Source of the DNA: AC-32 sp963788215
Lineage (GTDB): Bacteria > Actinomycetota > Thermoleophilia > Gaiellales > Gaiellaceae
NCBI GenBank assembly: GCA_963788215.1
Contig: CAWBFX010000003.1
Location: 1 to 64,000 of the forward strand
Direction of reading: 5' to 3'
Length of the DNA stretch: 64,000 nt
Shown here: in pieces, positions 36,504 through 44,556 of the stretch
Layout of the letters: every line of letters starts with the position of its first letter
How positions within the stretch are numbered: position 1 is the stretch's first letter
The notes under the pieces: generated by a model
Seen by the model: only the letters and a program-made list of their open reading frames with translations
What the model was told of the DNA's origin: nothing
The model's database searches: none
Program-made: the position numbers and the translations under genes

Positions 36504-36716
36504 TCAGAGCGGGGCGACCATGCCGATGAAGCCCGCGTGGCCCTCGCCGCCGAAGTTCTGGTTCGCTTCGTCGAGACGGGCTTTGACCGAGATCAGCGCC
36601 TCGACCTCCTCGGCGCTGAGATCCTCGATCACACGGTCGTACGGCGGGGGGAGCGGCCCCGGGATGACGCCCGCCTCGATGAGGACGCGCGTGTTCTCGC
36701 CGTCGTTGTCCTTCAT
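36504..36716 (-). CDS. 70-aa peptide, possible RiPP precursor-like protein
   Basis: 70 aa. It has a short acidic N-terminus, a proline hinge (PGPLPPPYDRVI), a helix LSAEEVEALISVKARLDEA and a Gly-rich tail GGEGHAGFIGMVAPL. The helix recalls, from memory only, small precursor-like proteins with the pattern LSxxEVxxLxxVKxRLDxA found beside peptide maturases. Leader-helix plus Gly-rich tail is the RiPP precursor layout, but no Cys/Ser/Thr-rich core is present. It lies 10 bp after the cyclase-ATPase and overlaps the probable start of the haem-oxygenase-like enzyme. No ribosome binding site seen. Confidence 0.62.
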   Translation of the reverse strand: MKDNDGENTRVLIEAGVIPGPLPPPYDRVIEDLSAEEVEALISVKARLDEANQNFGGEGHAGFIGMVAPL

Positions 36717-36726
36717 TCGGACGATG

Positions 36727-39700
36727 CTAACGCCGAGTCGCCGGAATTTCTACAAGGGCGGCCCGCACCCGCCCGGCCGCAACCACGTTGCCCTTGCTCT
36801 CGTAGAGGTCGACCGCGCGTTCGAACTCGGCCGCGGCCTCGCCGTTCGAGCCGGTCTGGGTGAGGACCGTGGCCAGGCTTGCGGCCGCCTGTGCCTGGTC
36901 GTTGACCATGTCCGTCGCGGCGAAGAGCCTGACCGCCTCGCGCGCAAGCGTCTCGGCTTCGGCGTAGCGTCCGGCGCGTGCCGCGAGCTTCGCGCGGACT
37001 TGACGCCAGAGCCCGTGCGAGAGCCGGTCGTCCGGCGCGGCCAGCTCCTCCGAGAGCTCCGTCTCGCGCGCGGCCTCGTCGAGCCGGCCGAGGGCATAGA
37101 GCGACTCGGCGGCCAGCGCCACGGCCGTCGCGCGGTAGCCGGTGTCGCCGAGCGCCTCGAGCTGCTTGCAACTCTCTCGCGCCGCGGCCGCGGCGGCTTC
37201 GAGGTTGCCTGCGAGCGTCTCGACCTCGAAGTACGACATCCCACCGACCGCGAGCCAGATCGTCTGGCCGAGCTCCTCGGCCGCGGCGTCGCCGGCACCG
37301 AGCAGCGCACGCGCCTCGTCGAAGCGGCCGCGCATCGCTTCGAGAACGCCCTGCTGACGAAGCGCGATCGCGTGCCTGGGCGATTCGGCTTCGTGCCAGC
37401 GCAGCACCTCCTCTACGGGCGTCGGCCCGTAGAAGAGCGCGGTGCCCCACCAGACCGGGAGCTCCCGCTCCCACCGCGTGTAGCCAGCGCGTGACGCGTG
37501 GTCGATGGCGCGCTCGACCGCCTCGAGCATCGCCGCGTACTGGCAGCGGACGAGTTGGCCCCACGCCGTCCCGATCCAGGCCTCGGTCAGCGCCGTGTCG
37601 TCCCCGGCCGCCTCGAAGACCGGTCTCGCCTCTGTGGCCAGGGCCAGCAGCCCGCCGCTCGCGTACTCGGTCCCCGCCAGCGCCGCGATCCGCGCGGCCA
37701 TGAGCTCCGCCCGAAGCCGGCCGACCTCGTATCCGGTGTCGCGGGCCCGCTCGGCGGCCTCGGCGGCGGCCAGTGTCGCTGCGGCGGCGTCGCCCGAGAG
37801 GAAGAGCACTTCGGCAAGATCGAGCCTGAGCGTGACCGCGGGGTCGGCCTCGGGTCGCAGCGCGAGCGCCCGCTCGAAGAGGTTGCGCGCGGCCCCCGCG
37901 TCGAGCCGGGCGAGGGCCCGCCGCCCCGCTGTCTCGAGCAGGTTGGCGGCCCGAGCCGCGACCGGCTCGTCTCCGGCAACGCCTGGCGCGAGCTCCTGCC
38001 GATAGAGGTACGCCTGCTCCAGGTGGTAGCCGCGCACCTCGTGCCCTAAGAGCAGGTCCTCGGAGGCGGTCTCCAGCCAGTCGGCCAGGCGCTCGTGCAG
38101 GTCGGCCCGCCCGGACTTCGGCAGCGCGTCGTAGGCGGCGTCGCGAATGAGGACATGGCGAAAGCGATAGGCCTCGTCGCCGGCGAGCTGCTCCGGATCG
38201 GGGCGAACGAGGTCCTTGCGCACGAGCGAGGCCAGCGCCGCCCCGAGCTGCGCCTGCTCGGGGGCAAGTGCCTGCACCGCCCCGAGGTGGAACACGCGGC
38301 CCTCGACCGCGCCGCACTCCAGGACCTCGCGCTCGAGCGGCGGAAGCTGGTCGAGCCGCGAGGCGAGCAGCGCGTGAATCGTCGCGGGGACCGTGACCTC
38401 GCCGTCGTGCGCGTCGCGCAGCATCGCGATCATCTCCTCGACGAAGAGCGGGTTTCCCTCGGCGGCTCCGCGGATCCTCTCCCGCAGCGACTCGTCCAGC
38501 CCGGCCCCGCCGAGTAGCTCTGCGATCAGCAGGTCGGACTCGTCGTCCGAGAGCGGTTCGAGGCGGACGAGACCGCCCCAGCCCGGCCTGTGGTCGAGCA
38601 GATCGGGCCTTGCCATGCAGACCACGAGCAGCGGCGCGCCCCGCGCGAGCGCCGCGACCTGCTCGACGAGGTCGAGGAACGTGTCCTCGCCCCAGTTGAC
38701 GTCGTCGAAGACGCACACGAGCGGTCGCTCCGCCGCGGCGGCCTCGAGGAGCTTGCGCACGGCCCAGGCGATCTCCTCCGTCGAGCTCGCCTCGTCGTCC
38801 GCGACCAGGCCGCTCAGCGCGGCGAGCACGCGCTGGTCGGAGATGAGGGTCTCGAGAGGCCGCAGCTGCCGGACGACCTCGGCCACCGGCCGGTAGGTGA
38901 TGCCGTCGCCGTACGCCACGCAGCGGCCGAGGACGACCCGCGCGCCGTCGAGGCCTCCGAGGAACTCGGCGACGAGGCGCGACTTCCCGACTCCGGCTGC
39001 GCCGACGACCGTGACGAGCCTGCACGAGCGGGAGTCGAGCGCCTCGGCAAATGCGTCGCGCAGAGCCTGCAGCTCCAACTCGCGCCCGACCATCGGCGCT
39101 GCAGAGAGACGGCGCGTCTCTTCGGCGCTGACCTCGCGCAGCTCCCACGCGGGCACCGGATCGCTCTTGCCTTTCAGATCGAGATCGGGGATCCGCTCTG
39201 CTGTAACGGCGTCGCCGACGCGCTCGACGGTCGTCTCTCCGAGCAGCACCTGGCCGGGCCCGGCGGCCTGCTCGAGCCGGGCCGCGACGTTGACGGCGTC
39301 GCCGGTCGCGAGACGCTCGTCGGTGCCGGTCACGACCTCGCCCGTGTTGATTCCGATCCGGAAGCCGATCACGTTCCCGAAGTCGCGCTCGAGCTCCTCG
39401 TTGAGCGCGGCGAACTCCTCGCGGATCTCCCCGGCCGCGCGCACTGCGCGCAGCGGGTCGTCTTCGTGCAGAACCGGGACGCCGAAGACGGCCATCACCG
39501 CGTCCCCGATGAACTTCTCGACACTGCCGCCGTGGCGCTCGACGACGTCCCGAACGGTCTCGAAGAAGCGGCCGAGCACGCGGCGGACGCTTTCCGCGTC
39601 GAGGCGCTCGCCGAGGGCCGTCGAGCCGACGACGTCGCAGAAGAGGACGGTCACGGTCTTCCGCTCCTCGCGCGGCTCGTCGCCCGCGGGTGCCCCGCAC

Positions 39701-39759
39701 TCCGGGCAGAACTTGAACGGCTCGGTGCTGACGTGCCCGCAGGCGGCGCAACGGGGCAT
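36727..39759 (-). CDS. Adenylate/guanylate cyclase-domain protein with AAA ATPase and TPR repeats
   Basis: 1010 aa. An N-terminal zinc ribbon (CAACG...CPECG), then a class III cyclase domain (VTVLFCDVVGSTALGERLD, EKFIGDAVMAVFG, GDAVNVAARLEQ with metal Asp residues and Asn/Arg). The STAND-type ATPase has Walker A GAAGVGKS near residue 248 and Walker B LVCVFDDVNWGED. The rest is about 450 residues of helical TPR-like repeats. It is presumably a signalling switch that makes cAMP/cGMP under control of ligand- or partner-driven ATPase changes. ATG start at 39759. First gene of a probable operon with the 70-aa peptide and the redox enzyme. Confidence 0.93.
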   Translation of the reverse strand: MPRCAACGHVSTEPFKFCPECGAPAGDEPREERKTVTVLFCDVVGSTALGERLDAESVRRVLGRFFETVRDVVERHGGSVEKFIGDAVMAVFGVPVLHEDDPLRAVRAAGEIREEFAALNEELERDFGNVIGFRIGINTGEVVTGTDERLATGDAVNVAARLEQAAGPGQVLLGETTVERVGDAVTAERIPDLDLKGKSDPVPAWELREVSAEETRRLSAAPMVGRELELQALRDAFAEALDSRSCRLVTVVGAAGVGKSRLVAEFLGGLDGARVVLGRCVAYGDGITYRPVAEVVRQLRPLETLISDQRVLAALSGLVADDEASSTEEIAWAVRKLLEAAAAERPLVCVFDDVNWGEDTFLDLVEQVAALARGAPLLVVCMARPDLLDHRPGWGGLVRLEPLSDDESDLLIAELLGGAGLDESLRERIRGAAEGNPLFVEEMIAMLRDAHDGEVTVPATIHALLASRLDQLPPLEREVLECGAVEGRVFHLGAVQALAPEQAQLGAALASLVRKDLVRPDPEQLAGDEAYRFRHVLIRDAAYDALPKSGRADLHERLADWLETASEDLLLGHEVRGYHLEQAYLYRQELAPGVAGDEPVAARAANLLETAGRRALARLDAGAARNLFERALALRPEADPAVTLRLDLAEVLFLSGDAAAATLAAAEAAERARDTGYEVGRLRAELMAARIAALAGTEYASGGLLALATEARPVFEAAGDDTALTEAWIGTAWGQLVRCQYAAMLEAVERAIDHASRAGYTRWERELPVWWGTALFYGPTPVEEVLRWHEAESPRHAIALRQQGVLEAMRGRFDEARALLGAGDAAAEELGQTIWLAVGGMSYFEVETLAGNLEAAAAAARESCKQLEALGDTGYRATAVALAAESLYALGRLDEAARETELSEELAAPDDRLSHGLWRQVRAKLAARAGRYAEAETLAREAVRLFAATDMVNDQAQAAASLATVLTQTGSNGEAAAEFERAVDLYESKGNVVAAGRVRAALVEIPATRR

Positions 39760-39789
39760 GTCCCGAGTCTACGCTCCTGCCTGCCGCGG

Positions 39790-39810
39790 AAAAACCCCGC
39801 TTACGCGGGC
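39790..39810 (-). terminator. Intrinsic terminator of the methyltransferase gene
   Basis: Minus strand: CCCGC-GTAA-GCGGG followed by GTTTTTCC. A compact GC stem with a T-tract, nine bases after the methyltransferase stop. Confidence 0.8.
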
Positions 39811-39818
39811 ACTTCTCG

Positions 39819-40664
39819 TCAGGCGCGCCCGGCTGCGACGAGCACGAGGTTCTTCAGGTGCACCTTACCGTCCTCGCCGGCGTGCTCACGCGCGGCCTCT
39901 ACGACCGCGCCCCAGGTCTCTTCTCTGACCTCCGGCGGATGCTCAGCCATCAGCGCGCTGACCGGCGGCGCGATCTCCTGCACGAAGCGGGCGAACTCTT
40001 CCGGCGAGTCCCAATCCATCCCGATCTCGAGCTCTTCGACCTCCACGTCCGTGAACCCGCCGCCCTCGAGAAGACCTCCTATCGCGTCGGGGGTCGGCCG
40101 GGAGAGCGGCCCCGGCGTACCAGGTGGCGGCGGCGGCGCGTTCAGACGGGTCATCACCGTTCGCATCGGGACGGAGAGCATCGGCACCCGCTCCGGGGGG
40201 CCCCACGAGCTGATCGCCATCCGCGACCCCGGCTTGAGAAAGCCTCGGATGCGGGCGGCGGCGGCCTCCGCCTCGGGCTCGAAGATGATCCCCCAACGGG
40301 AAACGGCAGCATCGAAGCTCTCGGGCGGAAAAGCGAGCGCAGAGGCGTCCGCTTCGACGTACTCGACGTTTTCGATGCCGGCGGCCCCCGCTCGCTCGCG
40401 CGCGTAGGAGAGCATCTCAGGTGAGATGTCGGTAGCCACCACCTGCCCCTCAGGCCCAACGACCTGAGCTGCGGTCAGCGAGGGCTCTCCCGTACCCGCG
40501 GCCACGTCGAGCACGCGGTCGCCTGGCTCGATCTCTGCCAGCTCGACGAGCCTCCGGCTGACAGGCGCGGTCGAGTCGAAGATCAGCTCCTGCCAGTCGT
40601 GCCATCCCTTCGCTGCGCTTTCCCAGTCCCTCCGTTGCCCAACGCGAAAATCGACGGCGTCCAC
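39819..40664 (-). CDS. Class I SAM-dependent methyltransferase
   Basis: 281 aa. SAM-binding motif I VLDVAAGTGEPSL, motif II VVATDISPEML, post-I YVEADASALAFPPESFDAAVSRWG, and a UbiE/COQ5-like arrangement. The substrate-binding part (DWDSPEEFARFVQEI...) is not diagnostic. A cytosolic O- or C-methyltransferase of unknown target. Monocistronic, ended by the terminator at 39790. ATG at 40664. Confidence 0.88.
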   Translation of the reverse strand: MDAVDFRVGQRRDWESAAKGWHDWQELIFDSTAPVSRRLVELAEIEPGDRVLDVAAGTGEPSLTAAQVVGPEGQVVATDISPEMLSYARERAGAAGIENVEYVEADASALAFPPESFDAAVSRWGIIFEPEAEAAAARIRGFLKPGSRMAISSWGPPERVPMLSVPMRTVMTRLNAPPPPPGTPGPLSRPTPDAIGGLLEGGGFTDVEVEELEIGMDWDSPEEFARFVQEIAPPVSALMAEHPPEVREETWGAVVEAAREHAGEDGKVHLKNLVLVAAGRA

Positions 40665-40734
40665 GAGTACCTCCCTCTCCCTCCGGTCGCATCGAATCTA
40701 CTCCCTTCGCAGAGAGTGCGCCTGTGCGGATCGG

Positions 40735-42570
40735 TCAGGCGCGCGCCGGGAGCCTCGGTGCAGGCGCCGGCGACCGGTCGGCGACCGGGAGCTCGACCGT
40801 GAACGTGGCACCCCGGCCGAGGTCGGACTCGACGAAGATCCGCCCGTTCATGGAATGCACGAGCTCTCGACAGATGTAGAGGCCGAGACCGCTGCCGCTC
40901 ACGCCGCGCCGATGGTGCGGATCGAGCCGGTAGAACTTTTCGAAGATCTGTTCCTGCTCGTTGAGCGGGATCCCGAGCCCCTCGTCGGAGACCGAGAAGC
41001 GGACGTGCTCGTCGTGGGCGTCGACGGCGATCTCGATGCGGCTGCCGTCCGGTGAGTACTTCGCAGCGTTGTCGACGAGGTTGGAGAGCACCTGCCGCGT
41101 GCGGCCGGCGTCGCCGTAGACCGGCGGGAGGCCCCGCGGGAGATCGACCTCGATCATTCGTTCCTCCCCCACGCGTAGGCGGGCGTCATCAGCTACGAAG
41201 CGCACGACCTCCTCTGCGTCGAACGGCTCGGCCGACACCCGCAGCGAGCCGCTGTCGAGCTGGCTCGTGATGAGGATCTCTTCGACGAGGTCGGCCAGGC
41301 GCTGAGACTGGCCCGCGATCATGTCGAGGAGATCGCTCCTGGTCTCCGCGGCCAGATCGCTGTGCTCGCGCAGCGTGAGCGCGGCCCCGTGGAGCGAGGC
41401 GAGCGGCGTCCGCAGCTCATGCGAGACCGTGGCGACGAACTCCGTGCGCACCCGCTCGAGCCGCCGCTCGCGGGTCACGTCTCGGAATGCGTAGACGATG
41501 CCCTCCTCGAGCGCAACGCCGACCATGGACAGCCAGACCTCCCCGCCCGCCGCATCGAGCGGGACGGTCTCCGACGTCCAGGTCTCTTCTCGGTCGCCCG
41601 GTCTGCTCGCAATCGGCACCATCGCCTCGATGGCGGGCCAGCCGGGGATCTTCTCCCGCGCGGGCCGGTCGATGACCGCCTTTGCCCTGATCCCGGTGAT
41701 CGCTTCCGCCGCGGGGTTCCAGAGGCGGACGACGCCGGTGTGATCGACGAGGAAGATGCCGTCGCCGACATGTGCGAGAACGCGTTCGGCCTGGACTCGC
41801 TCGTGCCTGGAGACGCGGCTGCGGGCGATCCCCGGCGCAACGAAGTAGGCAAGGGACACGAGCGCCGCCATGAACCCGAAGCCGACGATCAGTACACGCC
41901 GCCGGGATTTGTCGCCCGCTGCGTCGATCGCCGCCTTCGGCTCCATCGTCACGAGCGAGAGCGGCGGACGGCTCTTCACGAAGGGAGCGACGGCTACACG
42001 GTACGTCGTGGAGCCGGCGACGACGTCGCCGACCTTCGCGGGCAGCCGAGAACGCAGTCGCACAGGCCTCCCCTGCCCGATGAGCTCGTTGGCGCGAACG
42101 AGCCCGACGCGCAGAGGACCAGGCAGCTTGACCTGCTTCGCCAGATGGGTCACGAGCGTCTCGTCCAGCGGAATGGCCGCGCTCACCCGGCCGATGGTGC
42201 GCCCCCCGCTCCTGACGTCCCAGCTGCGGGTCGCCGCACCGGAAACGAACGCCGCGTCCGTGGGCATGCTCAGCACGATGTCGCGACCCGACCGCCGGAT
42301 CTGCCTCAGCTTGGCGCGGTCGTGACGGAGGAACGCCCTCTGCACGCCGCGGCTATGAGCGAGGACCCGAGCGCGTGTCTTCGCGTCCGCAAGCCTGGCT
42401 TTGTACGCCACCGCTGCCGTGTCGAGGCCGGCCACCAGTCGCTGGTCGGAGCTCTTCCGGTCGCGGTCGGCCGCATAGCTGCCGGCCATCCAGACTCCGA
42501 CCGCCAGGGGCAGCGACAGCAGGAGCAGGCCTCCGGCGAGCCGCATCTGGCGGCTGAGCGGGATGCTCAC
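40735..42570 (-). CDS. Membrane sensor histidine kinase (sCache/PAS-HisKA-HATPase)
   Basis: 611 aa. N-terminal membrane helix (LAGGLLLLSLPLAVGVWMAG), an extracytoplasmic Cache-like sensor to about residue 215, a second helix (LIVGFGFMAALVSLAYFVAP), PAS (HVGDGIFLVDHTGVVRLWN), HisKA with phospho-His in SHELRTPLASLHG, and HATPase with N box (LVDNAAKYSPDG), G1 (SDEGLGIP) and G2 (GSGLGLYICREL). It phosphorylates an unidentified response regulator; none is encoded nearby. The GTG at 42570 shares GTGA with the preceding gene, so the two are coupled. Confidence 0.95.
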   Translation of the reverse strand: MSIPLSRQMRLAGGLLLLSLPLAVGVWMAGSYAADRDRKSSDQRLVAGLDTAAVAYKARLADAKTRARVLAHSRGVQRAFLRHDRAKLRQIRRSGRDIVLSMPTDAAFVSGAATRSWDVRSGGRTIGRVSAAIPLDETLVTHLAKQVKLPGPLRVGLVRANELIGQGRPVRLRSRLPAKVGDVVAGSTTYRVAVAPFVKSRPPLSLVTMEPKAAIDAAGDKSRRRVLIVGFGFMAALVSLAYFVAPGIARSRVSRHERVQAERVLAHVGDGIFLVDHTGVVRLWNPAAEAITGIRAKAVIDRPAREKIPGWPAIEAMVPIASRPGDREETWTSETVPLDAAGGEVWLSMVGVALEEGIVYAFRDVTRERRLERVRTEFVATVSHELRTPLASLHGAALTLREHSDLAAETRSDLLDMIAGQSQRLADLVEEILITSQLDSGSLRVSAEPFDAEEVVRFVADDARLRVGEERMIEVDLPRGLPPVYGDAGRTRQVLSNLVDNAAKYSPDGSRIEIAVDAHDEHVRFSVSDEGLGIPLNEQEQIFEKFYRLDPHHRRGVSGSGLGLYICRELVHSMNGRIFVESDLGRGATFTVELPVADRSPAPAPRLPARA

Positions 42571-43175
42571 TTGCCTCCTCGCTTCCCGTTTCCGCCGCCG
42601 TGGTCGCCGTCATCGCCGCCATGGCCGCGCTTCTGTCCGGGCGGCGCCGGGGGGCCGGGCTGCTTGTGGCTTTGCTTGACCTCGGCCGAGCGGCGTCCTC
42701 TCGACCGTTCAGATGACCTTCCTCGGTGCTTGCCCGGCTTCCCGTCCGTGGGCTTGGCGGGCGCGGGTGGATAGGACACGGGCTTCGCGGGCGCTGCGGG
42801 GGCGACCGGCACAGGCGCGACAGGACGGTGCACGACGATCCGCCGGGGAAGCCGCCGGAACGGGCGGCGCGCGACAGGCCGCGCAGGCGGGACGGTGCGC
42901 ACGACGGCGGCCGCGGGCGACTGAACGGCTGGGGCCGGCCGAGCCTCGCTCCGTCCCGGCCGGGTCCGTCTCGATCGCGGCAGGGGATCGGCGAGGGCGC
43001 TGTCGACCCGGCCGGCAGCGGCGACAGCCGCGGGCACGTGCGGAGCCGCGGGCAGCGGGCTGCGTCCTCCCGAGAGCACGAACAGGGACAGCCCGACGGC
43101 CACTACGGCGAGAGCGGGGACAAGCAGGTGGCGGGACGAGAGCGGCGGCTTCATCTCTTTGGCCCCACGGTCCAT
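42567..43175 (-). CDS. Pro/Arg-rich exported or membrane-anchored protein coupled to the histidine kinase
   Basis: 202 aa from ATG 43175 (an ATG at 43154 is also possible). One N-terminal hydrophobic helix (LLVPALAVVAVGLSLFVLSGG) is followed by low-complexity Pro/Ala/Arg sequence and a Gly/His/Asp/Lys-rich tail (KRGHGGDDGDHGGGNGKRGGK) that could bind metal. No domain is recognised. The 4-nt overlap with the kinase gene and extracytoplasmic topology suggest an accessory of that sensor. Antisense frames are open here because of composition, so coding status rests on the helix and the coupling. Confidence 0.6.
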   Translation of the reverse strand: MDRGAKEMKPPLSSRHLLVPALAVVAVGLSLFVLSGGRSPLPAAPHVPAAVAAAGRVDSALADPLPRSRRTRPGRSEARPAPAVQSPAAAVVRTVPPARPVARRPFRRLPRRIVVHRPVAPVPVAPAAPAKPVSYPPAPAKPTDGKPGKHRGRSSERSRGRRSAEVKQSHKQPGPPAPPGQKRGHGGDDGDHGGGNGKRGGK

Positions 43176-43231
43176 GCGCCGACGGCGGGCCGGGGTCCGG
43201 TTACAGAGTAGCGCCTGGTTTCCGGACTTTT

Positions 43232-43247
43232 GTAGCGGTTTCGTAAG
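43232..43247. promoter_or_regulatory. OmpR/MtrA-type direct repeat, site 3
   Basis: GTAGC-GGTTTC-GTAAG, an 11-bp step, about 60 bp upstream of the Pro-rich/histidine-kinase pair and 60 bp upstream of the divergent gene at 43308. Third member of the motif seen at 33066 and 33852. Confidence 0.4.
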
Positions 43248-43307
43248 AAACCTCAGCGAGACTCCGAACAATTCTCAACGCGGCGCGTCACGTCGTATGG
43301 TGGCGCG

Positions 43308-44531
43308 ATGCGGATCCTCGTCGTCGGAGCCGGTGGCGTGGGCAGCGCCGTTGCGGCCGTCGCGCGCAGGCGGCGGTTCTTCGAGCGGATGACGCTTGCG
43401 GATCTCGATCCTCGCCGCGCCGAGGCCGCGGTGGGCCCACTCGACGACGAGCGGTTCGCCGCTGCGGCAGTCGACGCCTCCGACGAGGTCTCGCTCGCGA
43501 CGGCAATCGCGGAGAGCGGCGCGGACGCCGTGCTGAACGCGACCGACCCGCGCTTCAACCCGCAGATCTTCGCCGCGGCCTTCGCGGCCGGCTGCACGTA
43601 CCTCGACATGGCCATGACGCTCTCGTCGCCGCACGAGCAGCATCCCTACGAAGAGCCGGGCGTGAAGCTGGGCGACGCGCAGTTCGCCGAGCACGAGCGC
43701 TGGCTCGAGCGTGGCCTGCTCGCGCTCGTCGGGATCGGAGTCGAGCCCGGTCTCTCCGACGTCTTCGCGCGCTACGCGGCCGACAACCTGTTCTCCGAGA
43801 TCGACGAGGTCGCGGTTCGCGACGGCGCCGATCTGGTCGTCGAGGGCTACGACTTCGCCCCGACCTTCTCGATCTGGACGACGATCGAGGAGTGCCTCAA
43901 CCCGCCGCTCGTCTGGGAGCGCGAGCGCGGCTTCTACACGACGGAGCCGTTCTCGGAGCCCGAGACGTTCGACTTCCCCGACGGGATCGGCCCGGTCACC
44001 TGCGTGAACGTCGAGCACGAGGAGGTCGTGCTCGTCCCGCGCGCGATCGAGTGCCGCCGCGTCACCTTCAAGTACGGCCTCGGCGACGAGTTCATCGACG
44101 TCCTGCAGACGCTGCACAAGCTCGGGCTCGACTCGACCGACCCGGTGCGCGTCCGCGGCGTCGAGGTCGCGCCGCGCGACGTCGTCGCCGCCGCGCTCCC
44201 GGATCCCGCCACTCTGGGCGACCGGATGCGCGGTAAGACGTGCGCGGGGACGCTCGTCACCGGCACGGGCAAGGACGGCGAGCCGCGGGCGGCCTACCTG
44301 TACCACGTCTCCGACAACGAGCAGACGATGCGCGAGTACGGCCACCAGGCGGTCGTCCTCCAGACGGCACTGAACCCGGTGGTCGCGCTGGAGCTGCTCG
44401 CCGAAGGCGTCTGGTCGGGCGCCGGCGTCCTCGGCCCGGAGTCCTTCCCGGCGGAGCCGTTCCTCGACCTGCTGGCCGACTACGGCGAGCCGCACGGGAT
44501 CGTCGAAGGGGATCCGCGCGTAGACACTTGA
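43308..44531 (+). CDS. Saccharopine dehydrogenase-like oxidoreductase
   Basis: 407 aa. N-terminal Rossmann motif ILVVGAGGVGSAVAAVARRR, the NAD-site ADLD segment, a GADAVLNATDPRFNPQIF loop and the GIGVEPGLSDVFARYAADN region typical of the Lys9/carboxynorspermidine-dehydrogenase group. Family members reductively join an amino acid or amine to an oxo or semialdehyde compound with NAD(P)H. No lysine or polyamine genes are adjacent, so the substrate is open. ATG at 43308, preceded by a short divergent promoter region containing box 3. Confidence 0.88.
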   Translation: MRILVVGAGGVGSAVAAVARRRRFFERMTLADLDPRRAEAAVGPLDDERFAAAAVDASDEVSLATAIAESGADAVLNATDPRFNPQIFAAAFAAGCTYLDMAMTLSSPHEQHPYEEPGVKLGDAQFAEHERWLERGLLALVGIGVEPGLSDVFARYAADNLFSEIDEVAVRDGADLVVEGYDFAPTFSIWTTIEECLNPPLVWERERGFYTTEPFSEPETFDFPDGIGPVTCVNVEHEEVVLVPRAIECRRVTFKYGLGDEFIDVLQTLHKLGLDSTDPVRVRGVEVAPRDVVAAALPDPATLGDRMRGKTCAGTLVTGTGKDGEPRAAYLYHVSDNEQTMREYGHQAVVLQTALNPVVALELLAEGVWSGAGVLGPESFPAEPFLDLLADYGEPHGIVEGDPRVDT

Positions 44532-44556
44532 CGTCCGGCGGTGGGACACTCTCACC

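Noticed and set aside
43275..44555. 426-aa minus-strand frame over the saccharopine-dehydrogenase-like gene
   Set aside because: Antisense shadow frame; the plus-strand gene has a Rossmann motif and protein-like composition.
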